A DNA stretch of 64,000 nt. Origin: Paracoccaceae bacterium. Lineage in GTDB: Bacteria > Pseudomonadota > Alphaproteobacteria > Rhodobacterales > Rhodobacteraceae. The DNA is taken from NCBI GenBank assembly GCA_024304985.1, contig JAMWZC010000005.1, forward strand, positions 170,189 to 234,188, read 5' to 3'. The notes beneath the pieces are model-generated. The model was given only the letters and a program-made list of their open reading frames with translations, searched no databases and was not told where the DNA came from. The translations under genes were made by a program, and so were the position numbers. Shown one piece after another: positions 39,191-48,813 of the stretch. Numbering within the stretch: position 1 is the stretch's first letter; each line of letters begins with the position of its first letter.

Positions 39191-41560
39191 TCAGAACGGG
39201 ATATCATCCGCCCCGGTGATGAAGCGCGCGACAACCTTTTTCGCGCCGGCCTTCTCGAAGTCGATCTCCAGCTTGTCGCCTTCGATGCCGATGATGGTGC
39301 CATAGCCGAATTTCTGGTGGAACACCCGCTCGCCCATCGTATGTGCGCTGACCGCCTGCATGTCGATCACGGTATCGCGCGCCTCGCCGGGTTGGCTGAC
39401 AGGGCGCTGCGCCGCGCGGCTTTGCAGGCGTTTCCAGCCGGGCGAATTGTAGACATTCGCCTCGGCCACCCGCGCCTCGATCCCTGAAGAGGGCGCGCCA
39501 GCCCCGAAACCGCCCATCCCCGCCGCGCCATATCCGCCGCCATATAGGCCGGGCGGCGTCAGAACATCCACATGCTCGGCGGGCAATTCGTCGATAAAGC
39601 GCGAGGGCAGCGCGGATTGCCATTGCCCGAACACCCGCCGGTTGCCTGCAAAGGATATCGTGCAGAGTTCCTCGGCCCGCGTGATCCCCACGTAAGCCAG
39701 CCGCCGTTCCTCCTCCAGCCCCTTGGTGCCGCTCTCATCCATTGAGCGTTGCGAGGGGAAAAGCCCATCCTCCCATCCCGGCAGGAACACGGCCGGAAAT
39801 TCCAGACCCTTGGCCGCGTGCAGCGTCATGATGCTGACCTTGGCCCCTTCTTCCGAGGATTCGTTGTCCATGATCAGGCTGACATGCTCCAGAAACCCTT
39901 GCAGGTTTTCGAATTGCTCCAGCGCCTTGACCAGTTCCTTGAGGTTTTCCAGCCGCCCCGGTCCCTCGGGCGTCTTGTCGGCCTGCCACATGCCGGTATA
40001 GCCGCTCTCGTCCAAAATCATCTCGGCCAGTTCGACATGAGAGATATCCGCATCCCCCGCCATCCGGCCCCAGCGCGCGATATCCGTCACCAACTGGCCC
40101 AGCGCCGCCGCCCCCTTGCCCGTGATGGCCTTGTCACCCACGGCAATCTGCGCGCCCTGCACAAGAGGCACACCATTCTCGCGCGCGATGCGCTGCACGG
40201 TCTGCATCGCCTTGTCACCCAAGCCCCGCTTGGGCGTGTTCATGATCCGCTCGAAGGCCAGATCATCGGCGGGCGAGGTCACGACGCGGAAATAGGCCAT
40301 CGCATCGCGGATCTCCAACCGCTCATAGAAACGGGGGCCGCCGATCACGCGATAGGGCAGGCCGATAGTCAGGAAACGATCCTCGAACGCCCGCATCTGG
40401 TGGCTGGCGCGGACCAATATCGCCATTTCATCCAACGAGTATTGCCGCATCCCGCGTGTGCCGCGTTGCAGCGCCTCGATCTCCTCGCCGATCCAGCGGG
40501 CCTCTTCCTCGCCGTCCCAATGGCCGATCAGGCGGACTTTCTCGCCATGTTCTTCCTCGGTCCACAGCGACTTGCCCAGCCGTCCCTGATTGCCCGCGAT
40601 CACGCCGGACGCGGCAGCAAGGATATGCGGGGTCGAGCGGTAATTCTGTTCCAGCCGCACCACCTTGGCACCGGGAAAATCCGTCTCGAACCGCAGGATG
40701 TTGCCCACTTCCGCCCCGCGCCAGCCATAGATGGACTGATCGTCATCCCCCACGCAGCAGATGTTGCGATGCCCCCCCGCCAAGAGCCGCAGCCACATGT
40801 ATTGGGCGACGTTGGCATCCTGATACTCGTCCACAAGAATATAGCGAAATCGGGTGCGGTATTGTTCCAGCACATCCTCATGCGTCTGGAAGATATGGAC
40901 CATATGCAGCAGCAGATCGCCGAAATCGACGGCGTTCAGCTCGCGCAGCCGGGTCTGATAGGCCGCATAAAGCTCCATCCCGCGGTTGTTATAGGCCCCC
41001 GCCTCGCCCGCGGGCACCTTTTCGGGCGTCCAGGCGCGGTTCTTCCAGTTGTCGATGATCCCCGCCAGCATCCGCGCGGGCCAGCGCTTGTCGTCAATGT
41101 TCGTCGCCGCGATCAACTGCTTCAGAAGGCGGATCTGATCGTCCGTGTCCAGAATCGTGAAGTTGGATTTCAGCCCCACCAGTTCGGCGTGCCGTCGCAG
41201 CAGCTTGACGCAGACAGAATGGAAGGTGCCCAGCCACGGCATCCCCTCGACCTGCTGGCCAAGCATGCTGCCCACGCGGTTCTTCATCTCGCGCGCGGCT
41301 TTGTTGGTGAAGGTCACAGCCAGGATTTGATCGGGACGCGCGCGCCCTTGGGTCATCAGATGCACGATCCGCGCGGTCAGGGCCTTGGTCTTGCCGGTGC
41401 CGGCCCCCGCCAGCATCAGGACGGGGCCATCCAGCGCCTCGACCGCCGCACGCTGCGCCGGGTTCAGGCCGTCCAGATAGGGGGCCACGGGCCGCGCAGC
41501 CATGGCGCGGGCAGAAAGCGGGATCGTCGGGCTGGCGGGCATGTCATCAAACTGGTCCAT
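39191..41560 (-). CDS. uvrD: UvrD/PcrA-type DNA helicase
   Basis: Superfamily 1A 3'-5' DNA helicase for nucleotide excision and mismatch repair. The start at ATG 41560 gives 789 residues; the frame stays open far upstream, but that part is antisense to the next gene. Motifs in order: LNPAQRAAVEALDGPVL, Walker A AGAGTGKTKALT, FTNKAAREMKNRV, DEYQDAN, GDDDQSIYGWRGA, QNYRSTPHIL, TLHAAKGLEFPAVFLPG and VGITRAEE. The C-terminal part carries the PcrA/UvrD tail ending in EKAGAKKVVARFI. Family is certain; UvrD versus PcrA naming is convention. Confidence 0.95.
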   Translation of the reverse strand: MDQFDDMPASPTIPLSARAMAARPVAPYLDGLNPAQRAAVEALDGPVLMLAGAGTGKTKALTARIVHLMTQGRARPDQILAVTFTNKAAREMKNRVGSMLGQQVEGMPWLGTFHSVCVKLLRRHAELVGLKSNFTILDTDDQIRLLKQLIAATNIDDKRWPARMLAGIIDNWKNRAWTPEKVPAGEAGAYNNRGMELYAAYQTRLRELNAVDFGDLLLHMVHIFQTHEDVLEQYRTRFRYILVDEYQDANVAQYMWLRLLAGGHRNICCVGDDDQSIYGWRGAEVGNILRFETDFPGAKVVRLEQNYRSTPHILAAASGVIAGNQGRLGKSLWTEEEHGEKVRLIGHWDGEEEARWIGEEIEALQRGTRGMRQYSLDEMAILVRASHQMRAFEDRFLTIGLPYRVIGGPRFYERLEIRDAMAYFRVVTSPADDLAFERIMNTPKRGLGDKAMQTVQRIARENGVPLVQGAQIAVGDKAITGKGAAALGQLVTDIARWGRMAGDADISHVELAEMILDESGYTGMWQADKTPEGPGRLENLKELVKALEQFENLQGFLEHVSLIMDNESSEEGAKVSIMTLHAAKGLEFPAVFLPGWEDGLFPSQRSMDESGTKGLEEERRLAYVGITRAEELCTISFAGNRRVFGQWQSALPSRFIDELPAEHVDVLTPPGLYGGGYGAAGMGGFGAGAPSSGIEARVAEANVYNSPGWKRLQSRAAQRPVSQPGEARDTVIDMQAVSAHTMGERVFHQKFGYGTIIGIEGDKLEIDFEKAGAKKVVARFITGADDIPF

Positions 41561-41695
41561 GCCCCTGATCCTAGCGCGCCCGCGCGTCATGTGAAAGAGA
41601 AGTTCTTGATCTGTTCCATCGATATTTTCGCAACCCCCCGCTTTTGCCGCGCAGGGTTCTGGACAAATCACGGGCGTGTCACGCAAATGCGCGCC

Positions 41696-42832
41696 ATGGA
41701 TCTGTTTCAACGCTACCCCGCCCTTTCCGACCTCAAGGCACAGGCACGCCGCCGGATGCCGTGGTTCGTCTTTGAATATCTCGACAGCGCGACGGGTAGC
41801 GAATCCGTCTTGCGCCGCAACCGCGAGGATCTGGACCGGGTGCTCTTGATGCCCTCGATCCTGCATGGCGAATTCCAGCCGGATATGTCGGTCAATCTGT
41901 TCGGCAAGACCCACGCCCTGCCCTTCGGCGTCAGCCCCGTGGGCATGTCGGGCCTGTTCTGGCCGGATGCCGAGCGGATCCTGGCGCGGAACGCGACCAA
42001 GGCGGGGTTGCCCTACGGTCTGTCCACCGTCGCCAGCCGCACGCCCGAGGAGGTGGGACCCCATCTGGATGGCAATGGCTGGTTCCAGATCTACCCGCCG
42101 CGTGACCCCGATATCCGCGCCGATATGCTCAAACGCGCCCGCGATGCGGGGTTTTCGGCGCTGGTCCTGACCGTGGACGTGCCGGTGGCCAGCCGTCGTG
42201 AACGGCAGACACGGTCCGGCCTCACCTCTCCGCCCCGCCTGACGCCGCGCCTCTTGGCGCAGGTGGCGCGCTGCCCGGCATGGGCCATGGGCACGGCGCG
42301 GCTGGGGATGCCCCGGATGCGTCTGATCGACGGCTATGCCGGGCAATTGACGGGGCTGAGTTCGACGGAACACGCGGGCTACATGCTGCGCACCTCGCCG
42401 GATATGGAGTATCTCAAGGCGCTGCGGGACGGCTGGGACGGCCCCTTGATCGTCAAGGGCGTGCTGGATGCGCGCGATGTGCCGGGGCTTGAGGCCGCAG
42501 GCGCGGATGCGATCTGGGTCAGCAACCATGCGGGACGGCAATTCGACGGCGCGCCCTCGACCATTTCCATGCTGCCCGCGATCCGGGCGGCCACGCGCCT
42601 GCCGGTGATCTTCGACAGCGGGATCGAGGGCGGTCTGGACATCCTGCGCGCCATCGCCTTGGGCGCGGATTTCGTGATGATGGGGCGGCCGTGGCACTAT
42701 GCGCTGGGGGCATTGGGTGAAGCCGGTCCCGCCCATCTGATCGAGATGCTGAAAAAGGACATCGCCTCCAACATGGGACAGCTTGGCACCCACAGCCTGC
42801 GCGACCTGCCCGCACGGGTGATGCCGGGGTGA
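41696..42832 (+). CDS. FMN-dependent alpha-hydroxy-acid dehydrogenase (L-lactate type)
   Basis: Member of the L-lactate dehydrogenase/glycolate oxidase family that oxidises L-2-hydroxy acids with FMN. The start at ATG 41696 (MDLFQRYPALSDLKAQARRRMPWFVFEYLDSATG) is preferred; an in-frame ATG three codons upstream is possible. The 378-residue product has PFGVSPVGMSGLFWPDAE, ALVLTVDVPVASRRER, LIVKGVLDARD, the catalytic His in VSNHAGRQFDGAPSTI and the phosphate site DSGIEGGLDILRAIALGADFVMMGRP. It could be LldD or a related enzyme; substrate is not certain. It is divergent from uvrD. Confidence 0.9.
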   Translation: MDLFQRYPALSDLKAQARRRMPWFVFEYLDSATGSESVLRRNREDLDRVLLMPSILHGEFQPDMSVNLFGKTHALPFGVSPVGMSGLFWPDAERILARNATKAGLPYGLSTVASRTPEEVGPHLDGNGWFQIYPPRDPDIRADMLKRARDAGFSALVLTVDVPVASRRERQTRSGLTSPPRLTPRLLAQVARCPAWAMGTARLGMPRMRLIDGYAGQLTGLSSTEHAGYMLRTSPDMEYLKALRDGWDGPLIVKGVLDARDVPGLEAAGADAIWVSNHAGRQFDGAPSTISMLPAIRAATRLPVIFDSGIEGGLDILRAIALGADFVMMGRPWHYALGALGEAGPAHLIEMLKKDIASNMGQLGTHSLRDLPARVMPG

Positions 42833-42868
42833 TCCTGCTTGTGGCAAACCTTGTCACACTTGCCCGCC

Positions 42869-42885
42869 CTGCAATTCTTGCAGAA
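42869..42885. promoter_or_regulatory. Nested palindromes upstream of pyc
   Basis: CTGCAA-TTC-TTGCAG (42869-42883) and, overlapping it, ATTCT-TGC-AGAAT (42873-42885), 111 bases before the pyc ATG. Possible operator for a carbon-metabolism regulator; no protein can be named. Confidence 0.35.
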
Positions 42886-42996
42886 TGTTACAAACACATG
42901 ACGCCCGCACTTGCGCTGCAGTGCGGCGTGACGCTACGCATAGCTATCCGATAGCGGACCGGCGTCCCGGACCGCGACCCTAGCAAGGAGCAGGCC

Positions 42997-45900
42997 ATGG
43001 CCGAGTTCAAGAAGATCCTCATCGCAAACCGGGGCGAAATCGCGATCCGCGTGATGCGCGCCGCCAACGAATTGGGCAAACGGACCGTCGCCGTCTTTGC
43101 CGAAGAGGACAAGCTCAGCCTGCACCGCTTCAAGGCCGACGAGGCCTATCGCATCGGCGAGGGGTTGGGGCCAGTCGCCGCTTATCTGAGCATTGAAGAG
43201 ATCATCCGCGTGGCCAAGCTGTCTGGCGCGGATGCGATCCATCCGGGCTATGGCCTGTTGTCCGAGAACCCCGATTTCGTGGATGCCTGTGTGGCCAACG
43301 GCATCACCTTCATCGGCCCCAAGGCGGAAACCATGCGCGCCCTTGGCGACAAGGCCAGCGCGCGGCGCGTGGCGATGGAGGCGGGTGTTCCCGTCATCCC
43401 CGCGACGGAAGTGCTGGGCGACGATATGGAGGCGATCCGCGCCGAGGCGGCGCAGGTCGGTTATCCCCTGATGCTCAAGGCCAGCTGGGGCGGCGGCGGG
43501 CGCGGGATGCGGCCCGTCTACAGTGAAAAGGAACTGGCCGAGAAGGTCATGGAAGGCCGGCGCGAGGCCGAGGCCGCCTTCGGCAATGGCGAGGGCTATC
43601 TGGAAAAGATGATCCTCAAGGCGCGGCACGTCGAGGTGCAGATCCTTGGCGACAAGCACGGCGAGATCTACCACCTGTGGGAACGCGACTGTTCCGTCCA
43701 GCGTCGCAACCAGAAGGTCGTGGAACGCGCCCCTGCCCCCTATCTGACGCAAGCCCAGCGCGAGGAGTTGTGCGAACTCGGTCGCCGCATCTGTGCCCAT
43801 GTGAATTACGAATGTGCGGGCACGGTCGAATTCCTGATGGATATGGCCGATGACAAATTCTACTTCATCGAGGTGAACCCCCGCGTGCAGGTCGAACATA
43901 CCGTGACCGAGGCGGTGACGGGTATCGACATCGTTCAGGCCCAGATCAAGATCGCCGAGGGCAAGACACTGGCCGAGGCCACCGGCATGGCCGCGCAGGC
44001 CGATATCCGCCTGAACGGCCACGCGCTGCAAACCCGGATCACGACCGAAGACCCGCAGAACAACTTCATCCCCGACTATGGCCGCATCACCGCCTATCGC
44101 GGGGCCACGGGCATGGGCATCCGTCTGGACGGCGGCACCGCCTATTCCGGCGCGGTCATCACGCGGTTCTACGACAGCCTGCTGGAAAAGGTCACCGCAT
44201 GGGCGCAGACGCCCGAGGCGGCGATTGCCCGGATGGACCGCGCCCTGCGCGAATTCCGTATCCGCGGCGTCAGCACGAACATCGCCTTTGTCGAAAACCT
44301 GCTGAAACACCCGACCTTTCTGAACAATGAATACCACACCAAGTTCATCGACGAGACGCCGGATCTGTTCCAGTTCCACAAGCGGCGCGACCGGGCGACC
44401 AAGATCCTGACCTATATCGCGGATATCACCGTCAACGGGCATCCCGAAACCGCAGGCCGCCCGAAGCCCCCCGCCGAGGCGCGCCAGCCGCGCCCGCCGA
44501 AATCCGAACCGGGCGGGCTGCGCGAGGGCACCAAGACCCTGCTGGAACGCGACGGACCCAAGGCCGTGGCCGACTGGATGCTGGCGCAGCAACGCCTTCT
44601 CTTGACCGACACCACGATGCGCGACGGGCACCAATCCTTGCTCGCCACCCGCATGCGCTCGATCGACATGATCCGCGTCGCGCCCACCTATGCGGCCAAT
44701 CTGCCGGAGCTGTTCAGCGTGGAATGCTGGGGTGGCGCGACCTTCGATGTGGCCTACCGCTTCCTGCAGGAATGTCCGTGGCAACGCCTGCGCGATCTGC
44801 GCCGCGCCATGCCGAACCTGCTGACCCAGATGCTGCTGCGCGCCTCGAACGGCGTGGGCTATACCAATTACCCCGACAATGTGGTGCGTGAATTCGTGCG
44901 CCAGGCGGCGGAAACCGGCGTGGATATCTTCCGCGTCTTCGACAGCCTGAACTGGACGGAAAACATGCGCGTCGCCATGGATGCCGTGCTGGAGAATGAG
45001 CGGATCTGCGAAGGCACGATCTGCTATACCGGCGATATCCTTGACCCCGACCGCGCCAAATATGACCTGAAATACTATGTCGCCATGGCCAAAGAGCTTG
45101 AAGCGGCGGGCGCCCATGTCCTTGGCCTCAAGGACATGGCGGGGCTGTTGAAACCCGCCGCCGCGCGCGTTCTGGTCAAGGCGCTGAAAGACGAGCTGAC
45201 CATCCCCGTGCATTTCCACACCCATGACACCAGCGGGATCGCAGGGGCCTCGATCCTTGCCGCCGCCGATGCGGGCGTGGATGCGGTGGATGCGGCGATG
45301 GATGCGTTTTCGGGCGGCACGTCGCAGGCCTGCCTTGGCTCCATCGTGGAAGCCCTGCGCCACACGCCCCGCGACACCGGCCTGAACATGGAGCGGGTGC
45401 GCGAGATCAGCGACTACTGGGAGCAGGTCCGCGCGCAATACGTGGCGTTTGAGGCGGGGCTGCAAGCCCCCGCATCGGAAGTCTACCTGCACGAGATGCC
45501 GGGCGGGCAGTTCACCAACCTCAAGGCGCAGGCGCGCAGCCTCGGGCTTGAGGAGAAATGGCCCGAGGTCGCCCGCACCTATGCGGATGTGAACCAGATG
45601 TTCGGCGATATCGTGAAGGTCACGCCATCGTCCAAAGTCGTGGGCGACATGGCCCTGATGATGGTCAGCCAGGGCCTGACCCGCGCGCAGGTCGAGGACC
45701 CGGCCACCGATGTGGCCTTCCCGGATTCGGTCATCGACATGATGCGCGGCAATCTGGGCCAGCCGCCGGGCGGCTTTCCCCCGGCGCTGGTCGCCAAGGT
45801 GCTGAAGGGCGAGACACCCAATACCGCCCGCCCCGGCGCGCATCTGCCGCCCGTCGATCTGGAAGCCACCCGCGCCGATCTTGAAAAACAGCTGGAAGGC

Positions 45901-46443
45901 AAGAAGATCGACGACGAGGACCTGAACGGCTACCTCATGTATCCACGCGTGTTTCTGGATTACATGGGCCGCCACCGCATCTATGGCCCCGTCCGCACCC
46001 TGCCGACCCGCACCTATCTTTACGGGATGGAACCGGGCGAAGAGATCACCGCCGAGATCGACCCCGGCAAGACGCTGGAAATCCGCCTGCAAGCCGTGGG
46101 CGAGACGACCGATGACGGCGAGGTGAAGGTGTTTTTCGAACTGAACGGCCAGCCCCGCGTGATCCGCGTGCCGAACCGTCTGGTCAAATCCCAGACCGCC
46201 GCGCGCCCCAAGGCCGAATCCGGCAACCCCGCCCATATCGGCGCGCCGATGCCCGGCGTGGTGGCCAGTGTCGCGGCCACCGTGGGGGCAAAGGTCAAGG
46301 CGGGCGATCTGCTGCTGACGATCGAGGCGATGAAGATGGAAACCGGCATCCATGCCGATCATGACGCCACGATCAAGGCGGTGCATGTCACCCCCGGCGC
46401 CTCTATCGACGCCAAGGACTTGCTGATCGAGTTCGACGCATGA
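42997..46443 (+). CDS. pyc: Pyruvate carboxylase
   Basis: Biotin enzyme that makes oxaloacetate from pyruvate and bicarbonate. The start at ATG 42997 has AAGGAG upstream. The 1148-residue single chain has the usual order: biotin carboxylase (residues 1-450; ATP-grasp KASWGGGGRGM), carboxyltransferase (about 540-810; LTDTTMRDGHQSLLATRMR, DMAGLLKPAAA), the allosteric/tetramer region, and a C-terminal biotin carrier with EAMKMETG, biotinyl Lys1113. Its last bases overlap the next ATG as ATGA. This is the anaplerotic enzyme expected in Rhodobacteraceae. Confidence 0.98.
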   Translation: MAEFKKILIANRGEIAIRVMRAANELGKRTVAVFAEEDKLSLHRFKADEAYRIGEGLGPVAAYLSIEEIIRVAKLSGADAIHPGYGLLSENPDFVDACVANGITFIGPKAETMRALGDKASARRVAMEAGVPVIPATEVLGDDMEAIRAEAAQVGYPLMLKASWGGGGRGMRPVYSEKELAEKVMEGRREAEAAFGNGEGYLEKMILKARHVEVQILGDKHGEIYHLWERDCSVQRRNQKVVERAPAPYLTQAQREELCELGRRICAHVNYECAGTVEFLMDMADDKFYFIEVNPRVQVEHTVTEAVTGIDIVQAQIKIAEGKTLAEATGMAAQADIRLNGHALQTRITTEDPQNNFIPDYGRITAYRGATGMGIRLDGGTAYSGAVITRFYDSLLEKVTAWAQTPEAAIARMDRALREFRIRGVSTNIAFVENLLKHPTFLNNEYHTKFIDETPDLFQFHKRRDRATKILTYIADITVNGHPETAGRPKPPAEARQPRPPKSEPGGLREGTKTLLERDGPKAVADWMLAQQRLLLTDTTMRDGHQSLLATRMRSIDMIRVAPTYAANLPELFSVECWGGATFDVAYRFLQECPWQRLRDLRRAMPNLLTQMLLRASNGVGYTNYPDNVVREFVRQAAETGVDIFRVFDSLNWTENMRVAMDAVLENERICEGTICYTGDILDPDRAKYDLKYYVAMAKELEAAGAHVLGLKDMAGLLKPAAARVLVKALKDELTIPVHFHTHDTSGIAGASILAAADAGVDAVDAAMDAFSGGTSQACLGSIVEALRHTPRDTGLNMERVREISDYWEQVRAQYVAFEAGLQAPASEVYLHEMPGGQFTNLKAQARSLGLEEKWPEVARTYADVNQMFGDIVKVTPSSKVVGDMALMMVSQGLTRAQVEDPATDVAFPDSVIDMMRGNLGQPPGGFPPALVAKVLKGETPNTARPGAHLPPVDLEATRADLEKQLEGKKIDDEDLNGYLMYPRVFLDYMGRHRIYGPVRTLPTRTYLYGMEPGEEITAEIDPGKTLEIRLQAVGETTDDGEVKVFFELNGQPRVIRVPNRLVKSQTAARPKAESGNPAHIGAPMPGVVASVAATVGAKVKAGDLLLTIEAMKMETGIHADHDATIKAVHVTPGASIDAKDLLIEFDA

Positions 46444-46829
46444 TCCCCGTCGTCACGTCACTGTATGCCGGGTGTCTGGCGCTCCTTTATCTGGCGATCA
46501 GTGGCTGGGTCGTCCGGGTCAGGGTGCAGCAGAAGGTCTATGCCGGGGACAAGGGCGATCCCGTCATGGCCAACGCCATGCGGGTCCACGCCAATTTCGC
46601 CGAATATGTGCCGTTCGGCTTGATTCTGATCCTGCTGGCCGAATTGCAGGGCGCCCCCGCGCTGGCGCTGCACGCGCTGGGGGCCATGCTGCTGCTGGGG
46701 CGGATCATGCATGCGCTGGGGATGGCCAGCCTGCCCCACAAATCGCCCCTGCGCGGCGGTGGCGCGCTGCTGACCTTTCTGGTGCTGCTCTTTGGCGGGG
46801 CGGCCAACCTGGGCCATGCCCTCTTCTGA
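46440..46829 (+). CDS. MAPEG family membrane protein
   Basis: A 129-residue protein with four hydrophobic helices (near residues 5-25, 48-66, 72-90 and 104-125). The segment NAMRVHANFAEYVPFGLILILLAELQGAP, with the conserved Asn, Glu and Pro, is the MAPEG hallmark (membrane-associated proteins in eicosanoid and glutathione metabolism). It overlaps the pyc stop by four bases, so it is probably translated with pyc. The bacterial role is unknown; a glutathione link is a family association only. Confidence 0.85.
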   Translation: MIPVVTSLYAGCLALLYLAISGWVVRVRVQQKVYAGDKGDPVMANAMRVHANFAEYVPFGLILILLAELQGAPALALHALGAMLLLGRIMHALGMASLPHKSPLRGGGALLTFLVLLFGGAANLGHALF

Positions 46830-46942
46830 TCCCCCTTGTTTTGCAGGGGTTGAGGGGTCTGGTTGAAAGTTTTTCCGCAAAGCCGCAATTTTCCTCTTGC
46901 GGGTCCCGCGCAGAATTAATATCTCACGCCTCACCCAAGGAA

Positions 46943-47017
46943 GCGGGCGTAGCTCAGGGGTAGAGCATAACCTTGCCAAGGTTAGGGTCGGGCGTTCGAA
47001 TCGCCTCGCCCGCTCCA
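46943..47017 (+). tRNA. tRNA-Gly (GCC)
   Basis: Acceptor stem GCGGGCG/CGCCCGC, D arm with AGCTCAGGGGTAGAGC, anticodon stem TAACC/GGTTA around loop TTGCCAA (anticodon GCC), T arm with GTTCGAATC, discriminator T and encoded CCA. Length 75 with CCA. A TAATAT at 46917-46922 could be its -10. Confidence 0.96.
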
Positions 47018-47024
47018 AATATAG

Positions 47025-47056
47025 AAAAAGCCGGTCCCTCGTGGCCGGCTTTTTTT
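47025..47056 (+). terminator. Terminator after tRNA-Gly
   Basis: AAAAGCCGG and CCGGCTTTT form a stem followed by T7. The A run on the other side makes it usable on both strands, so it may also end the minus-strand RAM-domain gene. Confidence 0.85.
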
Positions 47057-47186
47057 GTTTCTGGGATGGCGGGATGGTTGACACTGTCCGCGCAAACTTC
47101 CCCCACGCGGACTCAAGGTCGCGGGTCGCCGCGCGATCGCCGACCCGCCCCACGGGGCGGCGACCTTACGGCTTGTTCCAATCCCC

Positions 47187-47426
47187 TCAAAACGCCTTGA
47201 AGGTCAGCGTGGTCAGCGACCGTTCGATCCCCGGAATATCCAGCAGGCTGTCATTGATGTATTTGCCCACATCCGCCCCATCGGGGATATAGACCTTCAT
47301 CAGCAGGTCATACTCACCGCTGGTCGAATGCAATTCCGAATGGATCTCGCGCAGGGCGACCTCCTCGGCGACCTGATAGGTGGTGCCGGGTTTGCAACGC
47401 AGCTGGATGAAGACGCAGGTGCTCAT
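47187..47426 (-). CDS. Stand-alone Lrp/AsnC ligand-binding (RAM) domain
   Basis: A 79-residue protein starting MSTCVFIQLRCKPGTTYQVAEEVAL and containing SGEYDLLMKVYIPDGADVGKYINDSLLDIPGIERSLTTLTFKAF, the alpha-beta RAM domain of Lrp/AsnC regulators. No helix-turn-helix precedes it; the frame upstream is open but unlike any HTH. Such single-domain proteins bind amino acids and may mix with full Lrp proteins. It is divergent from hisB. The start at ATG 47426 fits family length. Confidence 0.85.
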   Translation of the reverse strand: MSTCVFIQLRCKPGTTYQVAEEVALREIHSELHSTSGEYDLLMKVYIPDGADVGKYINDSLLDIPGIERSLTTLTFKAF

Positions 47427-47560
47427 GGAATGCCTCGCTCTGATATGCGCGGCAACGCTGGCACAGCATTGCCACAGGGGCAATCCCCTCTTGCCCCTCG
47501 CCCCTTTCCCAAACCCGCCCATGCGCCTATAAGCAGCCCGACCAAGCAGGAGCCAGACCC

Positions 47561-48148
47561 ATGCGGACCGCCACCATCACGCGCAAGACGGCCGAGACCG
47601 ATATCACCGTGCAGATCGATCTGGACGGCACGGGCCGGTATGACAACCAGACCGGCGTCGGCTTCTTCGATCACATGCTGGATCAGCTGTCGCGCCACGC
47701 GCTGATCGACATGACCATCCGCGCCACGGGCGATCTGCATATCGACGATCACCACACGGTCGAGGATGTGGGAATCGCTCTGGGTCAGGCCCTGACGCAG
47801 GCTTTAGGCGACAAGCGCGGTATCCGCCGCTATGGCGCCTGCCACCTGCCCATGGATGACGCGCAGGTGCGCGCGGCCCTTGATCTGTCGGGGCGGCCCT
47901 TCCTTGTCTGGAATGTGGACATGCCCACGGCGAAGATCGGCACCTTCGACACCGAACTGGTGCGCGAATTCTTCCAGGCCCTCGCCACCCATGGCGGCAT
48001 CACCCTGCATGTGGACAAACTCCACGGCTTCAACAGCCACCACATCGCCGAAGCCACCTTCAAGGCCGCCGCCCGCGCCCTGCGCGAGGCGGTAGAGGCT
48101 GACCCCCGCCGCGCCGACGCCATCCCCTCGACCAAGGGAAGCTTGTAA
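47561..48148 (+). CDS. hisB: Imidazoleglycerol-phosphate dehydratase HisB
   Basis: Catalyses the sixth step of histidine synthesis, dehydrating imidazole glycerol phosphate. The 195-residue product is the monofunctional form without a phosphatase domain. Metal-binding motifs are [24 protein letters not shown] and [18 protein letters not shown]. The ATG has CAGGAG upstream. hisH follows after five bases. Confidence 0.97.
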   Translation: MRTATITRKTAETDITVQIDLDGTGRYDNQTGVGFFDHMLDQLSRHALIDMTIRATGDLHIDDHHTVEDVGIALGQALTQALGDKRGIRRYGACHLPMDDAQVRAALDLSGRPFLVWNVDMPTAKIGTFDTELVREFFQALATHGGITLHVDKLHGFNSHHIAEATFKAAARALREAVEADPRRADAIPSTKGSL

Positions 48149-48153
48149 GCCCC

Positions 48154-48792
48154 ATGCGGACCGTCATCGTCGATTATGAAAGCGGGAACCTGCATTCCGC
48201 GCAGAAGGCGTTTCAGCGCATGGCTGATGAGACCGGCGCGGGTGAGGTGATCGTCACCTCCGACCCCGACACCGTCCGCGCCGCCGACCGGATCGTGCTG
48301 CCCGGTGACGGGGCCTTCCCCGCCTGCCGCAAGGAACTGTTCGATCACCGTGGTCTGTTCGAGGCGATGGAGGAGGCGGTGATCCACCACGCCCGCCCCT
48401 TCCTTGGCATCTGCATCGGGATGCAGATGCTGGCCACACGCGGGCTGGAATATACCCCGACCCCCGGTTTCGACTGGATCCCCGGCGAGGTGGTCAGGAT
48501 CGACCCCGCCGACCCCGCGCTGAAAGTGCCGCATATGGGCTGGAACGATCTGGTGATCGACCAGCCGCATGCGATATTCGACGGCATCAAGACAGGCGAT
48601 CACGCCTATTTCGTGCACAGCTACCACATGCGCGTGGCCAACCCCGCGCATCTGCTGGCCCATGTGGATTACGCAGGCCCCATCACCGCCATCGTGGGGC
48701 GTGACAATATTCTGGGGATGCAGTTCCACCCGGAAAAAAGCCAGCGCGTCGGCCTGCGCATGATCGCCAATTTTCTGGCGTGGCGGCCCTGA
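48154..48792 (+). CDS. hisH: Imidazole glycerol phosphate synthase glutaminase HisH
   Basis: Class I glutamine amidotransferase that feeds ammonia to HisF. The 212-residue product has the nucleophile Cys in LGICIGMQML, LPGDGAFPACRKEL, the HMGWN region and the catalytic His-Glu in GMQFHPEKSQ. It follows hisB closely. An opposite-strand DUF2147 gene separates it from hisA. Confidence 0.97.
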   Translation: MRTVIVDYESGNLHSAQKAFQRMADETGAGEVIVTSDPDTVRAADRIVLPGDGAFPACRKELFDHRGLFEAMEEAVIHHARPFLGICIGMQMLATRGLEYTPTPGFDWIPGEVVRIDPADPALKVPHMGWNDLVIDQPHAIFDGIKTGDHAYFVHSYHMRVANPAHLLAHVDYAGPITAIVGRDNILGMQFHPEKSQRVGLRMIANFLAWRP

Positions 48793-48813
48793 TCCGGGCC
48801 GCCCCTGCCCGCA

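Noticed and set aside
39749..41695. Upstream extension of the hydroxy-acid dehydrogenase frame
   Set aside because: Antisense to uvrD; the family N-terminus starts at 41696.
41561..42847. Upstream extension of the uvrD frame
   Set aside because: It is antisense to the hydroxy-acid dehydrogenase; family similarity begins at the ATG at 41560.
42934..46386. 1150-codon open frame antisense to pyc
   Set aside because: High-GC shadow of a real gene; pyc on the other strand has all domains and motifs.
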